Shown: positions 12,801 to 33,099 of the stretch, piece by piece
Layout of the letters: each line of letters begins with the position of its first letter
Numbering within the stretch: position 1 is the stretch's first letter
NCBI RefSeq assembly: GCF_027942865.1
Contig: NC_134526.1
Location: 8,226,784-8,290,783 of the forward strand
Length of the DNA stretch: 64,000 nt
Source of the DNA: Odontesthes bonariensis
Lineage: Eukaryota; Chordata; Actinopteri; Atheriniformes; Atherinopsidae
Reading direction: 5' to 3'
Made by a program: the position numbers and the translations under genes
The notes under the pieces: generated by a model
The model's database searches: none
Seen by the model: the letters and a program-made list of their open reading frames with translations, nothing else
What the model was told of the DNA's origin: nothing

Positions 12801-15065
12801 CCACGAGGGAGGAGAGCCGGTCTACCACACCCTCCTCAAGCTCGACGTGTGTGGAATCTGCATGATCAACACGCTGGGTAAGCTCTCGGGGAAGCTCGGC
12901 AGGACGATTATCAGTTGCTCAGTTTGGATTCATTGTCAGCTGCCGTTCTTTTATTGCTGCTCTGTCTGCTTTGAAGGTTTAGTTTTTCATTATTGATTGC
13001 CAATGACTTACTGTGCAAGGGTGAACCAGCATTGATTTGTCAGAACACATTACACTACAGGGTACTATGCAATGGGCCAATAGATGCAATCATCCAAGGT
13101 CTGATATGACTAGTCTGTATTACCTTATCATAATAAAACATGACGTGCATTGTTTTAAATGTACTTTATGTACTGTGTGCTTCGAACAAGCTGCATAAAT
13201 TGAACTTTTTTTGCATAGACCAGTAGTAAAACGGTCATAATTAATATTTTGATGAGGTGGCACAACTTATCGATCGACTTTATTGTTCAGGATCAGTGAG
13301 CATAAAGAATAAAGGTCTGTGGACTGTGTTTGAACTATTTGTTGATTTGAAAGAGTTGAAAACGTTGAAGCAACACCAGAGAAGTTTGTGAACCTTGAGT
13401 CCTTGTTTGTGACTCCTTTTACGGCGCACTGACTTTTGGTACCGAAACTGCCTAATTGAAATACCACAGTTCGCACCTTCGGTTTCCAGCCCCGCGCCAC
13501 ACTGTTTTCCGTTTTGGAAATGAGAACAAATTCATGTGTACGGCTGGACGTGTGCAGGGCTCACGCTGGGATTTGTTTTTATGAGAGTGGTGTTACATCC
13601 CTGCAACTCTAGGGGGAGCCACAGAGCGAAAGAAAATGGTCAAAATGTCTTGGCGTAACTTTAAAGCCTCCCTATTTTTTTGTTTTGTCGCTACAAAAGG
13701 AGAGATTTTGAGCAACATTTTAAAAAATGAATTATTTTGACCATCTATTTTTCTGTTTTGTGCACTGATTTGGACAGTCATGAAGCATGGAGCCGGAACT
13801 TGTTCAGCTATATATTAATGATAAATAAAATGATTTAGCAGTTGTATAAAGAAACTAATCACATTTGTTAAAGTGGCTCCAAAGTCCTGTTCTTGAGCAC
13901 AAGTGCTTCTTTTGAATATAATGATTTTACACTTCCTCTTCAGCTCTACAGTATTTCAGAAGGAAATATTATTGGGTGCTTATTACCTGCTGACATTTAT
14001 CTGCTTACTTGATTATGGGGTTTACAGATTTGGACTGTAAAAAAATAACGCCTCCCCCTGATCGGGCACAAATGGTACGGTCCAAACACAAGCGCAGAGG
14101 TGTCAAACTGAAAGTCAAAATTTTGACTCATTCAGGGATTTTTGCTCAAAAAGTATTTTCTGAAAGAACAACCCAACTGAAAACAAATCTAGATTAAACA
14201 GAGAAGAATATCTGTTCCTGATGATGTGACAAGAGCAAAGAACTGCAAAACATGACAGACTTTCTGGCTGGTTAAAACCGACACTTATTTTCAGAAGTGA
14301 AAGAAAGCTTCATTTTAATGATGATCCTCTTCAGTCAAACATGCCGCTCTCCCTACTGAGTTGTTTTTTAGATTTCACTAGTTTTCTAAGAATCCACTGT
14401 TGTATTGACATCTGGAAAGCTTCGCTGAGCTCTCAGGCAATGACGAGCCAGAAGATTTAAGTTAACCACCAGCCAGCCCACTTTTGAAAAAGCCCAATCA
14501 GACCCGGTTCAGACAGCTCTGCCTCAGCTGTACCTCGCAGCAGGTGAGGCACAGGTGAGGCATATCTGCTGAGCAGGGTGGCACAGCCTCGCCTCTGTCC
14601 TGACTCCCCTCTGTTTGTCTTCCTGTCTCAGGAGCGCTGCCCATCGTATACAGCACGCTGTTGTGCTACCCCTTCATCCGCACCGTGGCCCTGCTGGTCT
14701 ACATCCTGCTGTCCAGCCACGCCATCTACTGCGCAGTCACGGCTCGGAGCAGCGTGCGCCGGTTGCGCTCCTTCGCCTGGCAGGCGGTGTTCCGCTTCTC
14801 CTTCTTCCTGCTGCGCTGGGTGGGCGTGGGCGGCGGCAGTCCCACCTCGCTCCGCCACTTTCTCATGATGGACGCGTTGGCTGTGCTGGGCGGGGTCATC
14901 AACATCACACGCATCCCGGAGCGCTTTCGGCCGGGACTTTTTGACTATTGGTGCAACAGCCACCAGATCATGCATGTACTGGTGGTGGGCTCCATCCTTT
15001 ATCTGCACTGGGGCGTCCTGGACGACCTGCTGTGGATCAACAGCTACAACTGTCCCTCCGACTGA
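9809..15065 (+). CDS. paqr4: Progestin and adipoQ receptor family member 4
   Basis: PAQR4 is a seven-pass membrane protein of the PAQR/CREST superfamily, whose members are zinc-dependent hydrolases or receptors; PAQR4 has been linked to ceramide metabolism. Coding exons are 9809-9974, 12659-12877 and 14632-15065, all with GT..AG borders and consistent phases. They give 272 residues, close to the human length of about 273. The start MAFLNGPRLLDWASSPPHLQFNK is the family N-terminus. Signature motifs are HNELGNIYTHG (46-56), SVLYHLFMNH (95-104, putative zinc His99), LDVCG with Asp118 and SHQIMH (238-243, the C-terminal HxxxH pair). Exon 3 is much richer in G+C than the introns. An in-frame extension of 36 hydrophobic codons reaches back to 9701, but the family start at Met 9809 is preferred. 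Orthology is secure. Confidence 0.96.
9975..12658 (+). other. paqr4 intron 1
   Basis: This is a 2.7-kb intron with donor CACG|GTGAGT and acceptor CTCCCAG|GC. It contains one retroposon-like segment at 11021-11098, annotated separately. I see nothing else of note. Confidence 0.8.
11021..11098 (+). repeat. Fish interspersed repeat fragment
   Basis: The phrases ccattttctatacccgttta and tggacaggtggccagtccat, followed by cgcagtg, belong to a very abundant fish retroposon-derived repeat. The usual central part is deleted in this copy. It sits inside paqr4 intron 1. Confidence 0.6.
12878..14631 (+). other. paqr4 intron 2
   Basis: This is a 1.75-kb intron with donor CTGG|GTAAGC and acceptor GTCTCAG|GA. 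It carries no recognised repeat or gene. Short open frames inside it are not supported. Confidence 0.8.
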
Positions 15066-17970
15066 CCCCCACCACGGCCCCCCCCCTGAAAAGAAGCACT
15101 GGGACATAAGGTTGAAGAACCTTTGGGGGGCTGGGGTGTCTGAAGAGGGTACGGGGGGAGATCAGGGGGAACTGATGCAGCGCATATGTCCAAATTCCGA
15201 ATGTTCATATCTTGGCCCATCCTGGTAATTTGTGCAGATGCAGGTAAAAGTATGTGAAGTAACTGGCACAATTCCTCCCCGACGTTCAACATACTCAGTG
15301 TATACAAAACCACACTCTCATACACACTCAGTAAAGTGGAAATATTTAAACAACAAACTAATTATTATCTGCTTATTATACACGAAACATTTTGAGCTCA
15401 AAGTTCTAAAAAAAGGCAACTACTGAGTTTAAAGCCTTTACTTAATACTAGAAGGTTAACTTGAGCATTAGTCGTTGTAGTTGGTAATGATTGTCTAAAT
15501 GATATCACATACTCTCAGATGTCATTGTTGCTACCTATGCAGCACATCCATATCTTGACTCATCCACATCACATCCACAGCACACACTCAGACTCCCTCA
15601 CACCTCTATTTTTATACAACATGTACATACTGTAAGTGCTGTGCAAAGCAGAGTATAGTTTTCACTTTGTCCACTGAATTACTCACTTTTTACTGGACTG
15701 TTTATTCCTCGTTTTCTGCCACTGCCTCTACATGCGCGTGCTGCGCTGAGTTGTCCTCGCCGTCACCAGAAGGAGACGAATGCGGGTGAGGGGTTCATTC
15801 CTGAGTGTAGCAGCATGTTAGCGGTCAGTTTACTCCCTTTAGGTCGCCTGGGCCACAGAGCAGTGTTATCAGCTTTATTTGCACCACAACTCTGTGCCAA
15901 CGAAATTCAGTCATTGTTAATGAGAAAAGAAACCGCGCACGTTTACAAACTGTATTGTTACCGCTTGCTGAATAGCATCCTCACGCAGGCAAAGTTTATT
16001 TATTTTAGCTTCTTATATTTATGATCACCTTTCATTTTTAGGGAGAGTGTAAGCACTGTTTTCCTTTCTCAAGTTTTTTTTTGAGTAAGTTTCTTTGCAC
16101 TCTTTAGTCTTTAGTCTATTGATAGGTTGTTGAACATGTTGGGTATAAAGGGCCGTTAATGTGCAGTGTAAAATGACGAAACTTCAGATGATATTTTCAG
16201 TTTTCAGCGCTGAAATGCCTCCATTTGCACATTGTACTTATATGTGGACGCGGCAGCAGGATGCACCGAAATGTAAGACGTTGCCACTCAATGATTGCCA
16301 ACAATCACTAAAATATTTGTTACGTTTTAAACTTATTTTGGCTTAAAGCTTGTGGTGTGCTATGGATGCATTATGCACCGAGCTGTGTATTTAACAAAAG
16401 CGATTCTATTTATTATTCTTTTAGATGAGTTGTATTTATTTGCAGGTAAATGCTTAAACGGTTGCAGGAACACTGTGAGCGATCGAATTAGAGGTCAAAG
16501 GAAATCTGTTTATTGAGGATTAATTCCACATTTTCTCCCAACACAAATATGTGACTTTTCATTCACACGGTGACATTAGAAGATTTGTCTCTATGCATTG
16601 CAGCTGATGTAACATTTCCAGTGACTGACATGCAATCTGGCTGTTGAGTCATGCAGCCTTCTAAATGTATTTGCCAGTTTTCCTTGAATATGTTTTTACT
16701 GTATCCTGGTGTTTACTTTTACATTGACCTTAAATGTTTATGGTCTGTCATTGGCACTAAATGAGGGCATCGTTGCCATGTCAATTCTTATCATTTGAAT
16801 GCACTACTGCTGTGTTTGTGTTCCGTGACAGAACACAACTTGCACTTTTTGTTTCTTCTTACTTGAATAGCATTCAGTTTGTACATTAAGCCGGCCTGAG
16901 TGCCGTCAGCAGGAATGAACCCCTACACCCTCACAGCATGTAAAAGGTACAGCAGCCCTGTGTGTTTGTTCATCGTTGTTATTTGCTCTGTTTTCTGCTT
17001 TGCAATTTCGGTCGCTCCTCTACGGTAAAACAGGTTGTCGTGCTGCTCTGTCATGCTCAAGGCGAGTGTCTGGAAACTTCTTAATCTCTCCAGTTGCAGA
17101 CATATTGATGACATTTGCACTTATTTCCCATGCCAACAGTCTCAGTTTTCCCACTGAGTAGTTGCCAATCCTGTCAGCCCCTTTTCGTGTTGCCAAATTA
17201 GCAACTTGTGAGGTGTTGCACATCGTCTGCTTTGTGTGTTGACACTGACTCATAGAGGAAGAAAGATCTCCCACAATCTTATTAACACACACGAACCTCA
17301 GACTTCAACACCCACCCCCCTTCCCCGATAGAGAGTCTGATATTGTTTGTCTGCTGTCCTCTCTCTGAGAGTGATTATTACCTGCTGTAACTAAAGTGTA
17401 CAATGTAAAAGCAGAAAACTAATGTATTTTTGGGCCATTGAATGAGACTGAAAAAAATTGCATGAAAGTAGCTGTGAAACAGAAACTGACGTCTCATAGT
17501 GTTAGTTAATCGTTTAAAGTCCAATGTAGCCAGCAACGAGTCATTCGCTCACTTCTAGATATGGACATTTGGGGGGGGTTTGAGTTTGGAGAGTGGAGTC
17601 GCCACCACAGGAATTTAAGAACAGAGGCAAACATCACTATCAAATGAACTGCACTGTTCATTGTTCTCCAAAGGGCTTTGGACTAGAGTGAAATAAACAT
17701 CAGAAACATATTCAAAGCTCATAGAGATAATGTAAATAAATGTTTGTAGATTATATATACATACAGTGCGGAAATATACCCTGATTCATTTTTTTTTTCT
17801 TCAACCTACAATTAATTAAGAAAGGAAAATAAGAAGGGATGAGATTAATGTTTTGCCACATGTAAGCTGCTGCTCTCTTTCACAGCCAAAGTGAAACATG
17901 AGAGAGGGAAGCAGACACGGCTCACTGCTGTGCTTCAGACTTCAATATCAGTGGAGTTTTTGCTTGGCTA
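15066..17970 (+). other. Probable paqr4 3' UTR and downstream intergenic DNA
   Basis: No other gene is recognisable here. The first part must be the paqr4 3' UTR. A canonical polyadenylation hexamer (aataaa) occurs at about 17692, but I cannot tell whether it is used or whether a variant signal acts earlier. A C-rich run lies right after the stop codon near 15080. Confidence 0.4.
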
Positions 17971-17973
17971 CGT

Positions 17974-17975
<2 letters not shown>

Positions 17976-18016
<41 letters not shown>

Positions 18017-18030
18017 TATGTATATATAAA
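17976..18030. repeat. (TA)n microsatellite
   Basis: An almost uninterrupted TA dinucleotide run of roughly 35 bp continues into imperfect ca/ta/gt repeats up to about 18030. Confidence 0.95.
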
Positions 18031-18033
18031 TAT

Positions 18034-20935
18034 GTGAACAACAAAAAAATACTGACATTTGTTTCAGTGCTCGTGTAGAGTTGTTTCACCTTTTGTGGCC
18101 CTTACTAAGAATGCTCTTGATCATATAAATGTAACTGCTTTTTCAGACACGTGAGAAAGACATTTGTGACCACAGTGGGGAACGTGGGCGGGCATGTGAA
18201 TACCTCGTGACTACCACTGGTCAATCTATGCATTATCAGCCGAAGGATACGCAACAGTGAAGTCAATTTATGTTTGTCGAACAGCTCTCTGATCCGCTGT
18301 TACGGAGGGCTCACTTCAACATCCTGGGTCTCCCGCTTCTCAGGGTGCCATAACAGTAGCTGTAACATCTGAGGCCTGACTTCTGCTGTCTGAAACATGG
18401 CTGTGAGATATCTGTCTACCTTCACTTGCCAGCTGTAGTTCAGTCTGTTCACTCTTTAAAACTTTCGACAGACTGTGCACAAGGGAGAAGGAAGGTGGAA
18501 AGGGAAATGTCTCTGAAAACCATGTTGCAGGAGTGGAACCTGGTCAGAAAATTGGTGTTTGTCCTTTTGTCTGTTTGCTGAATGGGAAAAAAAAAGATGT
18601 GTGATAACATCACTAACAAAACAAAAGTCTGTTTTTTATTTTGAATAACACAGGTGCCGGATAGCCTGTTGACAACATGTTTATAATGAATTATCTGTAT
18701 TGTTACAAACTGATTATTATGACTACTGTAATTCTGTGGATTCTAATAATGACACTGGTCTACGTGTACAGGTAATGAGACAAGCCCTTTCCTTTAAGAT
18801 GAAAGGAGCTTTCTGGAGGGTCTGTCTGTTATTGTCTCTTCATATCTGCAGTGTCACGGCATTTTCTTGGTCTTCAAAAGAGTGAGTGTGGCTCCATCTA
18901 GTGGGAATTCATGTCCACTGTCACAGGCATGACTGCTGCCCAACGAAACTTGACATGTGTCGTACTGTCAGGGCTGGTCTGCAGTTATCCTCCAGGGTTG
19001 TGTATTTTCATTTCCATACTATGTATGTACATAAGTGTGAACGAGCTCTTCCACAGAACCCATGCAAGCATGAAATCTGTTTGTTGTCCAGTTTATTTCT
19101 CCTGATAGGCACTGATGGGATGCTGCTCGCATCCCCACGGTGCCTCATTTACCAGTCTGTGTGCTTGCAAAGTTAATAGGCACGAACACAGACGCCCAGT
19201 TTGTTCCTGAGCTGTTATCCACGTGTCTGTCTAACATTAGCGCCCTGTGTAACAGACAGGCTCTCACACTCCTCAGTCTCCAGCAACGATTGTGCAATAA
19301 ACTGAAATCTATATTTTTAAACCTGTCTACAGGCCATGTCTTTCATCCTGTCGGTGATGTCATTTTACTTTCACGTATGCGCCTGACTGTCTGAGGAAGT
19401 TTTAAGACTGACGGCCAGTGCGACTGACTGGTGCAGCTTCCGCTGGGTGGTGTAAGAGTTAAAGTTAGGAGTAGGTTTTGGGTAAAGTCATCTTTAAACA
19501 ACCGACTGAAACGGTCATATAGGTTGATGATTCTTTCCCTTTACAGTCTGCCACAGTCAGTTGTTCCAAAGTTTTCATCCCAGTTTTACATTTAGCTGCA
19601 CAAGCAGAGAATGTTCTCAGCGTCATGTGATAATTTGGGCATGTTTTCCCTCATAAAAAGTTGCTCTTTTACAAATCACAGACCTCCTCTTTCATACAAG
19701 CACACCCACCACAGGCTCAATGTGCACAGACTTAAGTAATATCCATATGTCATTTACATTTAATACAACTGGGCCAAGCCTTGTTTTTTTTCTTATCACG
19801 TTAATATTTGCTCACTGATTAAAAACGTTGTAAAAACTGTTACCATAGTTCTAATAATTTAACTGCATTTCACTTTAAAAGGTTTGATGTATAAATGTTC
19901 AATTCAGTTTATTTCACTCATCTGATCTTATTCCAGGCATTAATTTGACTTTGAAAAGCTCAATCGACTGCTCCCACATACATGGTTACGCATCATATCA
20001 GATATGAAAAAGTGCCAGCAAGGAACAAAGAGCCACCCCACAACTATGAAATGTGATCATGGTTGTGGATTTGAGTCTAAATGGGCTGCTTTGCTTAAAA
20101 CTGAGCAAGAGACTGCATTTTGCTATTACTCACAAGCATAGGTGTAATTACACATGTATAATTAGGAATGCATATTGCCTGGATGATATTAAACCCTGTA
20201 AAATAAGGACACTCGGTTTGAGGTTGTTAATATAATAGAAAATGACAGATGAAACCTCAGATTTGAGTATTTTTCAGTGGCATTGTCAAAATTAGGTGTT
20301 ACGGAACAAACAAAGTTCTCATAAAAACTACAATAATCAAAGGGTTAGGTAATATAAGGGTTAGGTTCAGAAATATGTGAGTTTTCATGTCTTTACACAG
20401 TGAAAAGAAAAACAAGAACGCAGTAACATTGCTGTGCCTTAGCTTTTCCAGGACTGATTTAGAATCTGTTATCAGCACCGTAAAGCTGGAGTTAATTGCT
20501 TAATCATTAAGTGCTCTAAAGTGCCTTCCACTGTTTAGGTATTGCACTTAATGTACTGCAGTAGAGATTAAGATGTACTGAACATTAAATCCCTACTGAT
20601 CCTACATTTCTTATCATTCAGAGATGGCTGTGTCCACAGGCTTGGTGGTCCAGGCAAGTTAAGAAAATAACCTTCCTTCAGTTTTAAGGTTTTACATATC
20701 AGGGCATGATAAAGTAGATAAATACAACCTCAGATAAATAACAGGACATGAAACGTTACACCGTGTTATTATTTAACAAAATACAGAAGCAGTGTGTGAA
20801 AAATGATGTACACTTTTCTGCTTACAGAGGAATTAAAAGTGTAAACACAACAGAAGCCAGGTACTGCTGATCAAATTCGCTTAATTTATCATCATCATGT
20901 TCGACTTTCTCTATAAAAGCAGAAGTGTTGTCAGT
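18034..20935. other. Intergenic DNA without a recognised gene
   Basis: I see no exon chain, RNA gene or clear mobile element. Overlapping open frames at 18700-19394 show no family motif and have stops in all plausible splice continuations. Confidence 0.45.
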
Positions 20936-20939
20936 TTGC

Positions 20940-22425
20940 CGGTCTGGAGCATTCAGATGTGTGTTAACGGAATGCCAAGGAGGAAAGACATCAGCAATGA
21001 TCTTAGAGAAAACATTGATCTGTGTAGGGTTGGATCAGAAGAAGAACAGGTTTAACCTGAGAGATGTGGGATGAATCCTCATGGTTCTGGGGAGCTTGTG
21101 ACGGACAGTTGTGAGACCAGTGACAAAATCTCAGGCGATTGGAGACCAAGGACGGCTGGGAACAGGAAGGGGCATAAGGCATCTGGCAAGATGTTGATGG
21201 GATGCTTTAAAGCGGTTATAACTGGCACATGACACTGCAGAAGCTTGGGCATCAGCTGCCACGGTGGGCCACCAGAAAAACATCTGAAGAAAAGCTAATG
21301 TGTGCTTGATACCAGGTTAACAGGTAAGGCAGGAAGAAGGACTCCATTGAAGAACCTGGGATCACATGGATGTGGGAACAAATAACTCGTTGGGAGGACC
21401 ATCACCCGAATCGTATTTTATCTTCAATCTCACAAGTTAGCATGGCCACAAACTCGATAGGTAGGTAATAAGAATAGTGTCAGGTCCAGAGCAAGCAAAA
21501 GAGACGGGACAAGACATCTGGTTTGATGTTGCGTGACCCAGGATGGTAAGTAATGGTAAAGTCAAATCGGCCAAGGGATAAGGACCAACGCGTTTGAGCT
21601 TGAGAAAAGCTTTACCGGATTCTTCGGTCCAAGAGAAAGTGACATTGGTGGAGGTTAACTTATTAATTTACCTGAGGTCTAATTTTGTAAAGATCTGGGC
21701 ATCATCCAAAATCTCAGAGGCAGATTGAGCATGGCAATTGGGTACTTGTTCTTTACTGTTTTGTCATTAAACCCTGGTAGTATATGCCATCCTTTTTATC
21801 TACAAAAAAAGCCAGCCCCCAGAGGAGAAGACGACAGACAAATTATGTCTGCTGCCTTGGATTTTTCCATGGCAGCCTGCTCGGGATGGATGAAGTTATA
21901 GAGTCTCCTGGAGGGAAAAGACGCACCAGATGACAAATCAATAGCACAGTCATAAGGCCGATGGAGAGGAAGAGACAATGGTTTCTCTTTACTGAGTACT
22001 ACGCCTAGGTCATAATAAATGTCTGGAAGTGAGGAGACTAGAAGTGACTGAAGCAGGAGTGACACAAGTCGGACAAGCTGAGCGCAGACCGGATTAATAA
22101 CAAAACTGACTCCAGGCTAACACTCTGCCTGCCTGCCATTCAATATTAATGTATACTAAGCCAAGAAAAACCCTAGACCAGAGATGAACTAGGCGAAAGG
22201 AACAACTTAATACTCTCTAGATGATTACCTGAAAGGAGTAGAGACAAAGTGGCAGTGAAATGAGTAACTTCAGTCATGGTCTGACCATCTAAAGCTTTAA
22301 CTATCTGGGGTTATCAAGAGACTCAATAGGAAGATCACACTTGATACGGTTTTTTCAACAAAGTTGGTTTCAGTACCGGAATCCATGAGCGCCGGAAGAG
22401 AAAGTTTTGCTGATGACACAGAGTA
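20940..22425 (-). pseudogene. Ty3/gypsy LTR-retrotransposon pol relic
   Basis: Read on minus, the pol domains appear in order. First is the aspartic protease with ALMDSGTETNFVEKTV (about 22395-22345; the D-S-G triad is intact). The N-terminal reverse transcriptase follows: [43 protein letters not shown] and FNDKTVKNKYPIA (22065 to about 21670). Next come the end of the RNase H region ([15 protein letters not shown], then KPDVLSRLF, near 21550), the integrase zinc-binding segment (LFVPTSM, SQVLQW, RFKASH, LPVPSRPWSPIA) and a piece of the integrase core up to about 20950. Frameshifts and stops occur throughout. The RT palm with the YxDD box and most of RNase H are missing. I found neither LTR with confidence. 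The order and motifs fit a chromovirus-type fish gypsy element. Confidence 0.85.
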
Positions 22426-22429
22426 GCAG

Positions 22430-23280
22430 ATGATAACAAATGCAGTCAGGAGTCAGAGTTCTGAATTTTCGTGCTCGTCGACACCTCGATCTGGATCATT
22501 TACTGATGATCCAGATCTTTTGGGTGAAGTAAGCGTTTGGAAACGTGTTGCCCCGGTTGTGCACGGTTGTTATGGGTCTCTGCTGAAAGACCATTGTGCA
22601 CTGGAACAGAAAGCCTCAGCATTTGTCCAAGTCTCTAAGAAAAGGTCGAAGTGTATGGACAGGAAGATTCATCAGAAGTTGCTGTGGAAGACAAAGAAGC
22701 TGAAGTTAATTTCACTGGTTAGATTAGTGACCCGAGTGGTTAGGTGTGACACTGACTGAGACAAAGATTGATTTGTGTCCACCAGAGAACGTCCTACTTA
22801 TTCATGCGTCCTAGTAAGCGTCCTTGAGTGAAAAGAGCTTGTTGGGTCTGTGGAGGTTTTTCTGACTTGAACTTTGAAGGGTCCATTTTAACCTTTCAGC
22901 CAGTTCATTCTGTTATGGATTGTGTTGATGGCAGGACCCTTAGATTTCTACCTTCCTGGACAGTTTAGTTATAATGCACAGCAGCACGTTTAGGGAAACC
23001 AAACACTGTGATGATCTGTGTTTTTCTTGTGTTCTGTTTTTCTCGTTCTTTGAGTTTCCAGCCTTTGGTTCACAGCTCCATCTCCACACCTCGCCATACT
23101 GTTATCAGCTGGACTCCTTATACTCCCTACGCAGTTGCTTAGTTCTTGTTTTAGTTCTTGCTTACTTTTAGTTTGTTTCTCAATGAACCCGTTTTCATAC
23201 ATTGCCTCTGGACTGTTGTCTTCCACATTTGGCTTCTCTAAACCACTTACCCTGGACCCTGTGACAAACACAGCATATCA
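22430..23280. other. Unassigned DNA between gypsy and Tc1 relics
   Basis: The 109-codon plus frame at 22430-22759 runs antisense to where gag/pol remnants would be and has no motif. A T-rich stretch (about 22990-23270) vaguely resembles the 3' part of fish gypsy LTRs, but its orientation is opposite to the adjacent pol relic. I leave it unclassified. Confidence 0.35.
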
Positions 23281-23283
23281 GCA

Positions 23284-23690
23284 CAAACACCTCATACCAA
23301 CTGTCAAGCACGGTGGTGGAGGGCTGATGATCTGGCTTTATTTTGCACCCACAGGACCTCGATGCCTACCTTACAAGTCTTTGAGTCCACTATGAACCAA
23401 AGTATTCTAGAGTCAGATGTGAGGCCATCTATCCGATGCTAAAGCTTGGCTGAAACTGGCACATCAACAGGACAATGATCCCAAACACAGCAGCAGATCT
23501 ACAACAGAATGTCTGAAAAAGGAAAGAATCAAGTTGTTGCAATGGTCCAGGCAAAGTCCAGACCTCAACCTGACTGAAATGCTGTGTTGGGACCTTAAGA
23601 GAGCAGTGCATAAACCAATGCTGCAAACCTCAATGAGCTGAAGCAACATTGGAAACGTCTACCGCAACCATCTTCCTTAGACTGATAACG
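23284..23690 (+). pseudogene. Tc1/mariner transposase relic (C-terminal half)
   Basis: The reading frame, shifted at least twice, shows the Tc1 catalytic core: TVKHGGGGLMIW, then QQDNDPKHSSRSTTE (second catalytic Asp), RIKLLQWSRQSPDLNLTEML (third catalytic acid) and WDLKRAVHK, ending around 23690. The DNA-binding N-terminal half, the first catalytic Asp and the terminal inverted repeats are not recognisable. An internal stop after LSPL and one in the ALQTSMS-like end inactivate it. Confidence 0.85.
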
Positions 23691-23699
23691 TCGTTCAGA

Positions 23700-24745
23700 A
23701 AACCATTACTAAAAGTTATTGTGTAATGTGAGGTCCTGCTTCTGGATTTTGACTTAGTTTTTGTTATTCAAATAGGGACAAGTTTAATATGTCACGCATT
23801 GTTGCTCATCTGAGGTTGTATTTACCTCATTATAAGACTGATTGAGGACCAGGTGATTTTGATTATATCTTTACATTGATGCACCAGACACAGATATGTA
23901 ATATATGTGGTTACAAATGAATAAGAAATTAAAAATAAGATGAGACAATAGCCTAAATGTCTTCTTAATGTACTGCCCTTTGGGTTGGACCAAACATATT
24001 TTCATGCTCAACTTTTTTCTTTATCCCTATAGTTTTGTGACTGTATCTTGCATAGTTACAACATTAAGTTGACAAATCCTATCCTCAGAGAGACAAATCT
24101 GTAGGCGTCTATCAGAGTACTCAAAACCACATTTGAGATTGTCCCTGCTGCAGTTGGTGTCATGCATTTTGATACAGTGTGACAATACACACAAAGATAG
24201 ATTCAAGCTGAAAACAGTACATGCTGCTGCATATTATGAACAGTGGAGTCACCAGCTTATTCGGCTTAGTTTGACAAAGTTCAGTAAAATCAAAGAGGTT
24301 AAGACGACTCCTGAAGGCATTTTAATTTTCTCACGTAAAACCTCCTACGTGTAATTAGTTACTGCATAAATAAGCAATAATAATCAGTAAAATCTAAACT
24401 ATTTATGATCTAAAGGTTTCATAGCACACTGCTCCTCTGCTCCTTGCCGTACATTTGAATCAATATATCACAGTGATTATGTGTTTTTGTGACCAGGTAA
24501 TGCTATTTCAAACCATTTCTTTAGTCACCATACATATCAGTGATGAGGAGGATTCTAAATAAGGGTTTAAATCTGCAGCAATTTGTCACTTAAATGTAGT
24601 CTTGAGTCCACACAATGAAAGGTAGTATTGTCATAATCTTACGAAAGATCTCATCGAGCTTGCACAGTTTTTCTCTTTGTGTTGCCCTCACAGTTTGTCA
24701 GCCCAAAAATGCAACAAGACACCTCCCACTTCCACCTTCATTTGA
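23700..24745. other. Intergenic DNA without a recognised gene
   Basis: I see only short chance open frames and A/T-rich sequence. The coro1a promoter probably begins at the right end. Confidence 0.4.
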
Positions 24746-24749
24746 AATT

Positions 24750-24878
24750 CTCACTTCCTTTATGTTATTTTGTGATGTACTTTAACCTACTGTCTCCTCT
24801 AAGTCCTCACTCTGGTGGCAGGGTGTTTGGTGCACTGCTGAAACTTCTTCAACTCAATCGCCCCCACACGACTCCCAG
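24750..24878 (+). promoter_or_regulatory. Candidate coro1a promoter and noncoding first exon
   Basis: A cacttcctt element (24752-24760) matches the core of PU.1/ETS sites. About 120 bp later CTCCCAG|GTAAGC (exon end 24878) is a strong splice donor. The coro1a start codon lies only 6 nt into its exon (acceptor TTTTTCTCAG|TTCACC at 26024), so at least one upstream 5' UTR exon must exist. This is the best candidate I see. The assignment is inference. Confidence 0.4.
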
Positions 24879-26003
24879 GTAAGCCTGCGGCAGCTATCAT
24901 TCCGCACATGTATGTACACCTATCAAACATCTCTAAATTGATCAATAGCAGGTTAACATGAGAATGTAATTGATATTAAATCAGAAATCTTTCTTCCTGA
25001 TAGTCCACATGGTTGTAGTTTATTTTGTTTCACAGGAATGAATTGTTACCTAGTTTGAACTTTGCATTGTTTTCCATCACAGCCTAGTGGTAGAAGCAGA
25101 TTTTTGACATGCATTTAGGCTCCTGATAAAATTACAGCTCACTCTACAAAGGGTTATTAAATTAGGTGTAGGGCAGCCTCAGAGATCTTGTGATGCACAT
25201 GCAGCAAAGCTGTTGTAGGATTCTGTGTCTGGGCTAAGGCGCGGCTGCAGATTTCAGGAAGTAAAATCTACAAATGGAGGTAAAACAAAACGTATTAAGT
25301 GTTTTTATTCGCTGAACTATTGCATGATGACGCAAGAGTTTTTCATTTTTCAGTTGATTCTGGTTGAAAGTCGGAATTATCTTCAGTTTGGTACAAATGT
25401 AAAAAGGCAGTAAGACTGACTCTTGCTTTGTTGAAAAATGCATTCACTAAACACTACATTTCAGCTTAATTTTAAGATATTTTGATGTAAGTATACCTGT
25501 AGAAAAATCAATGAAAGCAGGAGTCTGTGACAAATTAGAGAAAGAGAGAGAGGTTTGTGGTTTTTGTTACTCATGCTGAAGGATGCGGTGTAACTGCCAC
25601 TTTGGCTCCTTCTTTACCATTTTCTGCTTACTTGCATATTGAGCTCAAACTAATTGTAAAAGCATGTTTTTTGTTTAATCTTTAAACTGTCGTCTTCTAT
25701 GTTTGTCTGTTCTACACACAATTATTTCTGTGAGACAAATTAGAAAGAAGAGGCATCAGTCACAGACAGATGAGAGGAAGCAGTTGTGAAAGCTTTTGCT
25801 TCCCCTTTTTCTAGCTTTCCTGTCTCCTTTCTATGGTGTCGTCAGCTGTGTGTGCTTCAGTTTTTTTCTTTATTTCCAGCCATAAAGACACAAAACTACA
25901 CAGCTGCATGCATTCCACAGATGATATTTGAAAAAGATCTGTGTTTCAGACCTTAGACTTGTTGCACACATAAATATATATTCTTGTCTTTCCTTCATTG
26001 TAA

Positions 26004-33099
<7,096 letters not shown>

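Noticed and set aside
12364-15107. Minus-strand frames of 154 and 159 codons over paqr4
   Set aside because: They are antisense to G+C-rich paqr4 exons 2 and 3; the plus-strand frame carries the PAQR motifs.
22990-23271. T-rich segment resembling a gypsy LTR end
   Set aside because: Its orientation is opposite to the neighbouring pol relic, and no second copy was found to pair with it.
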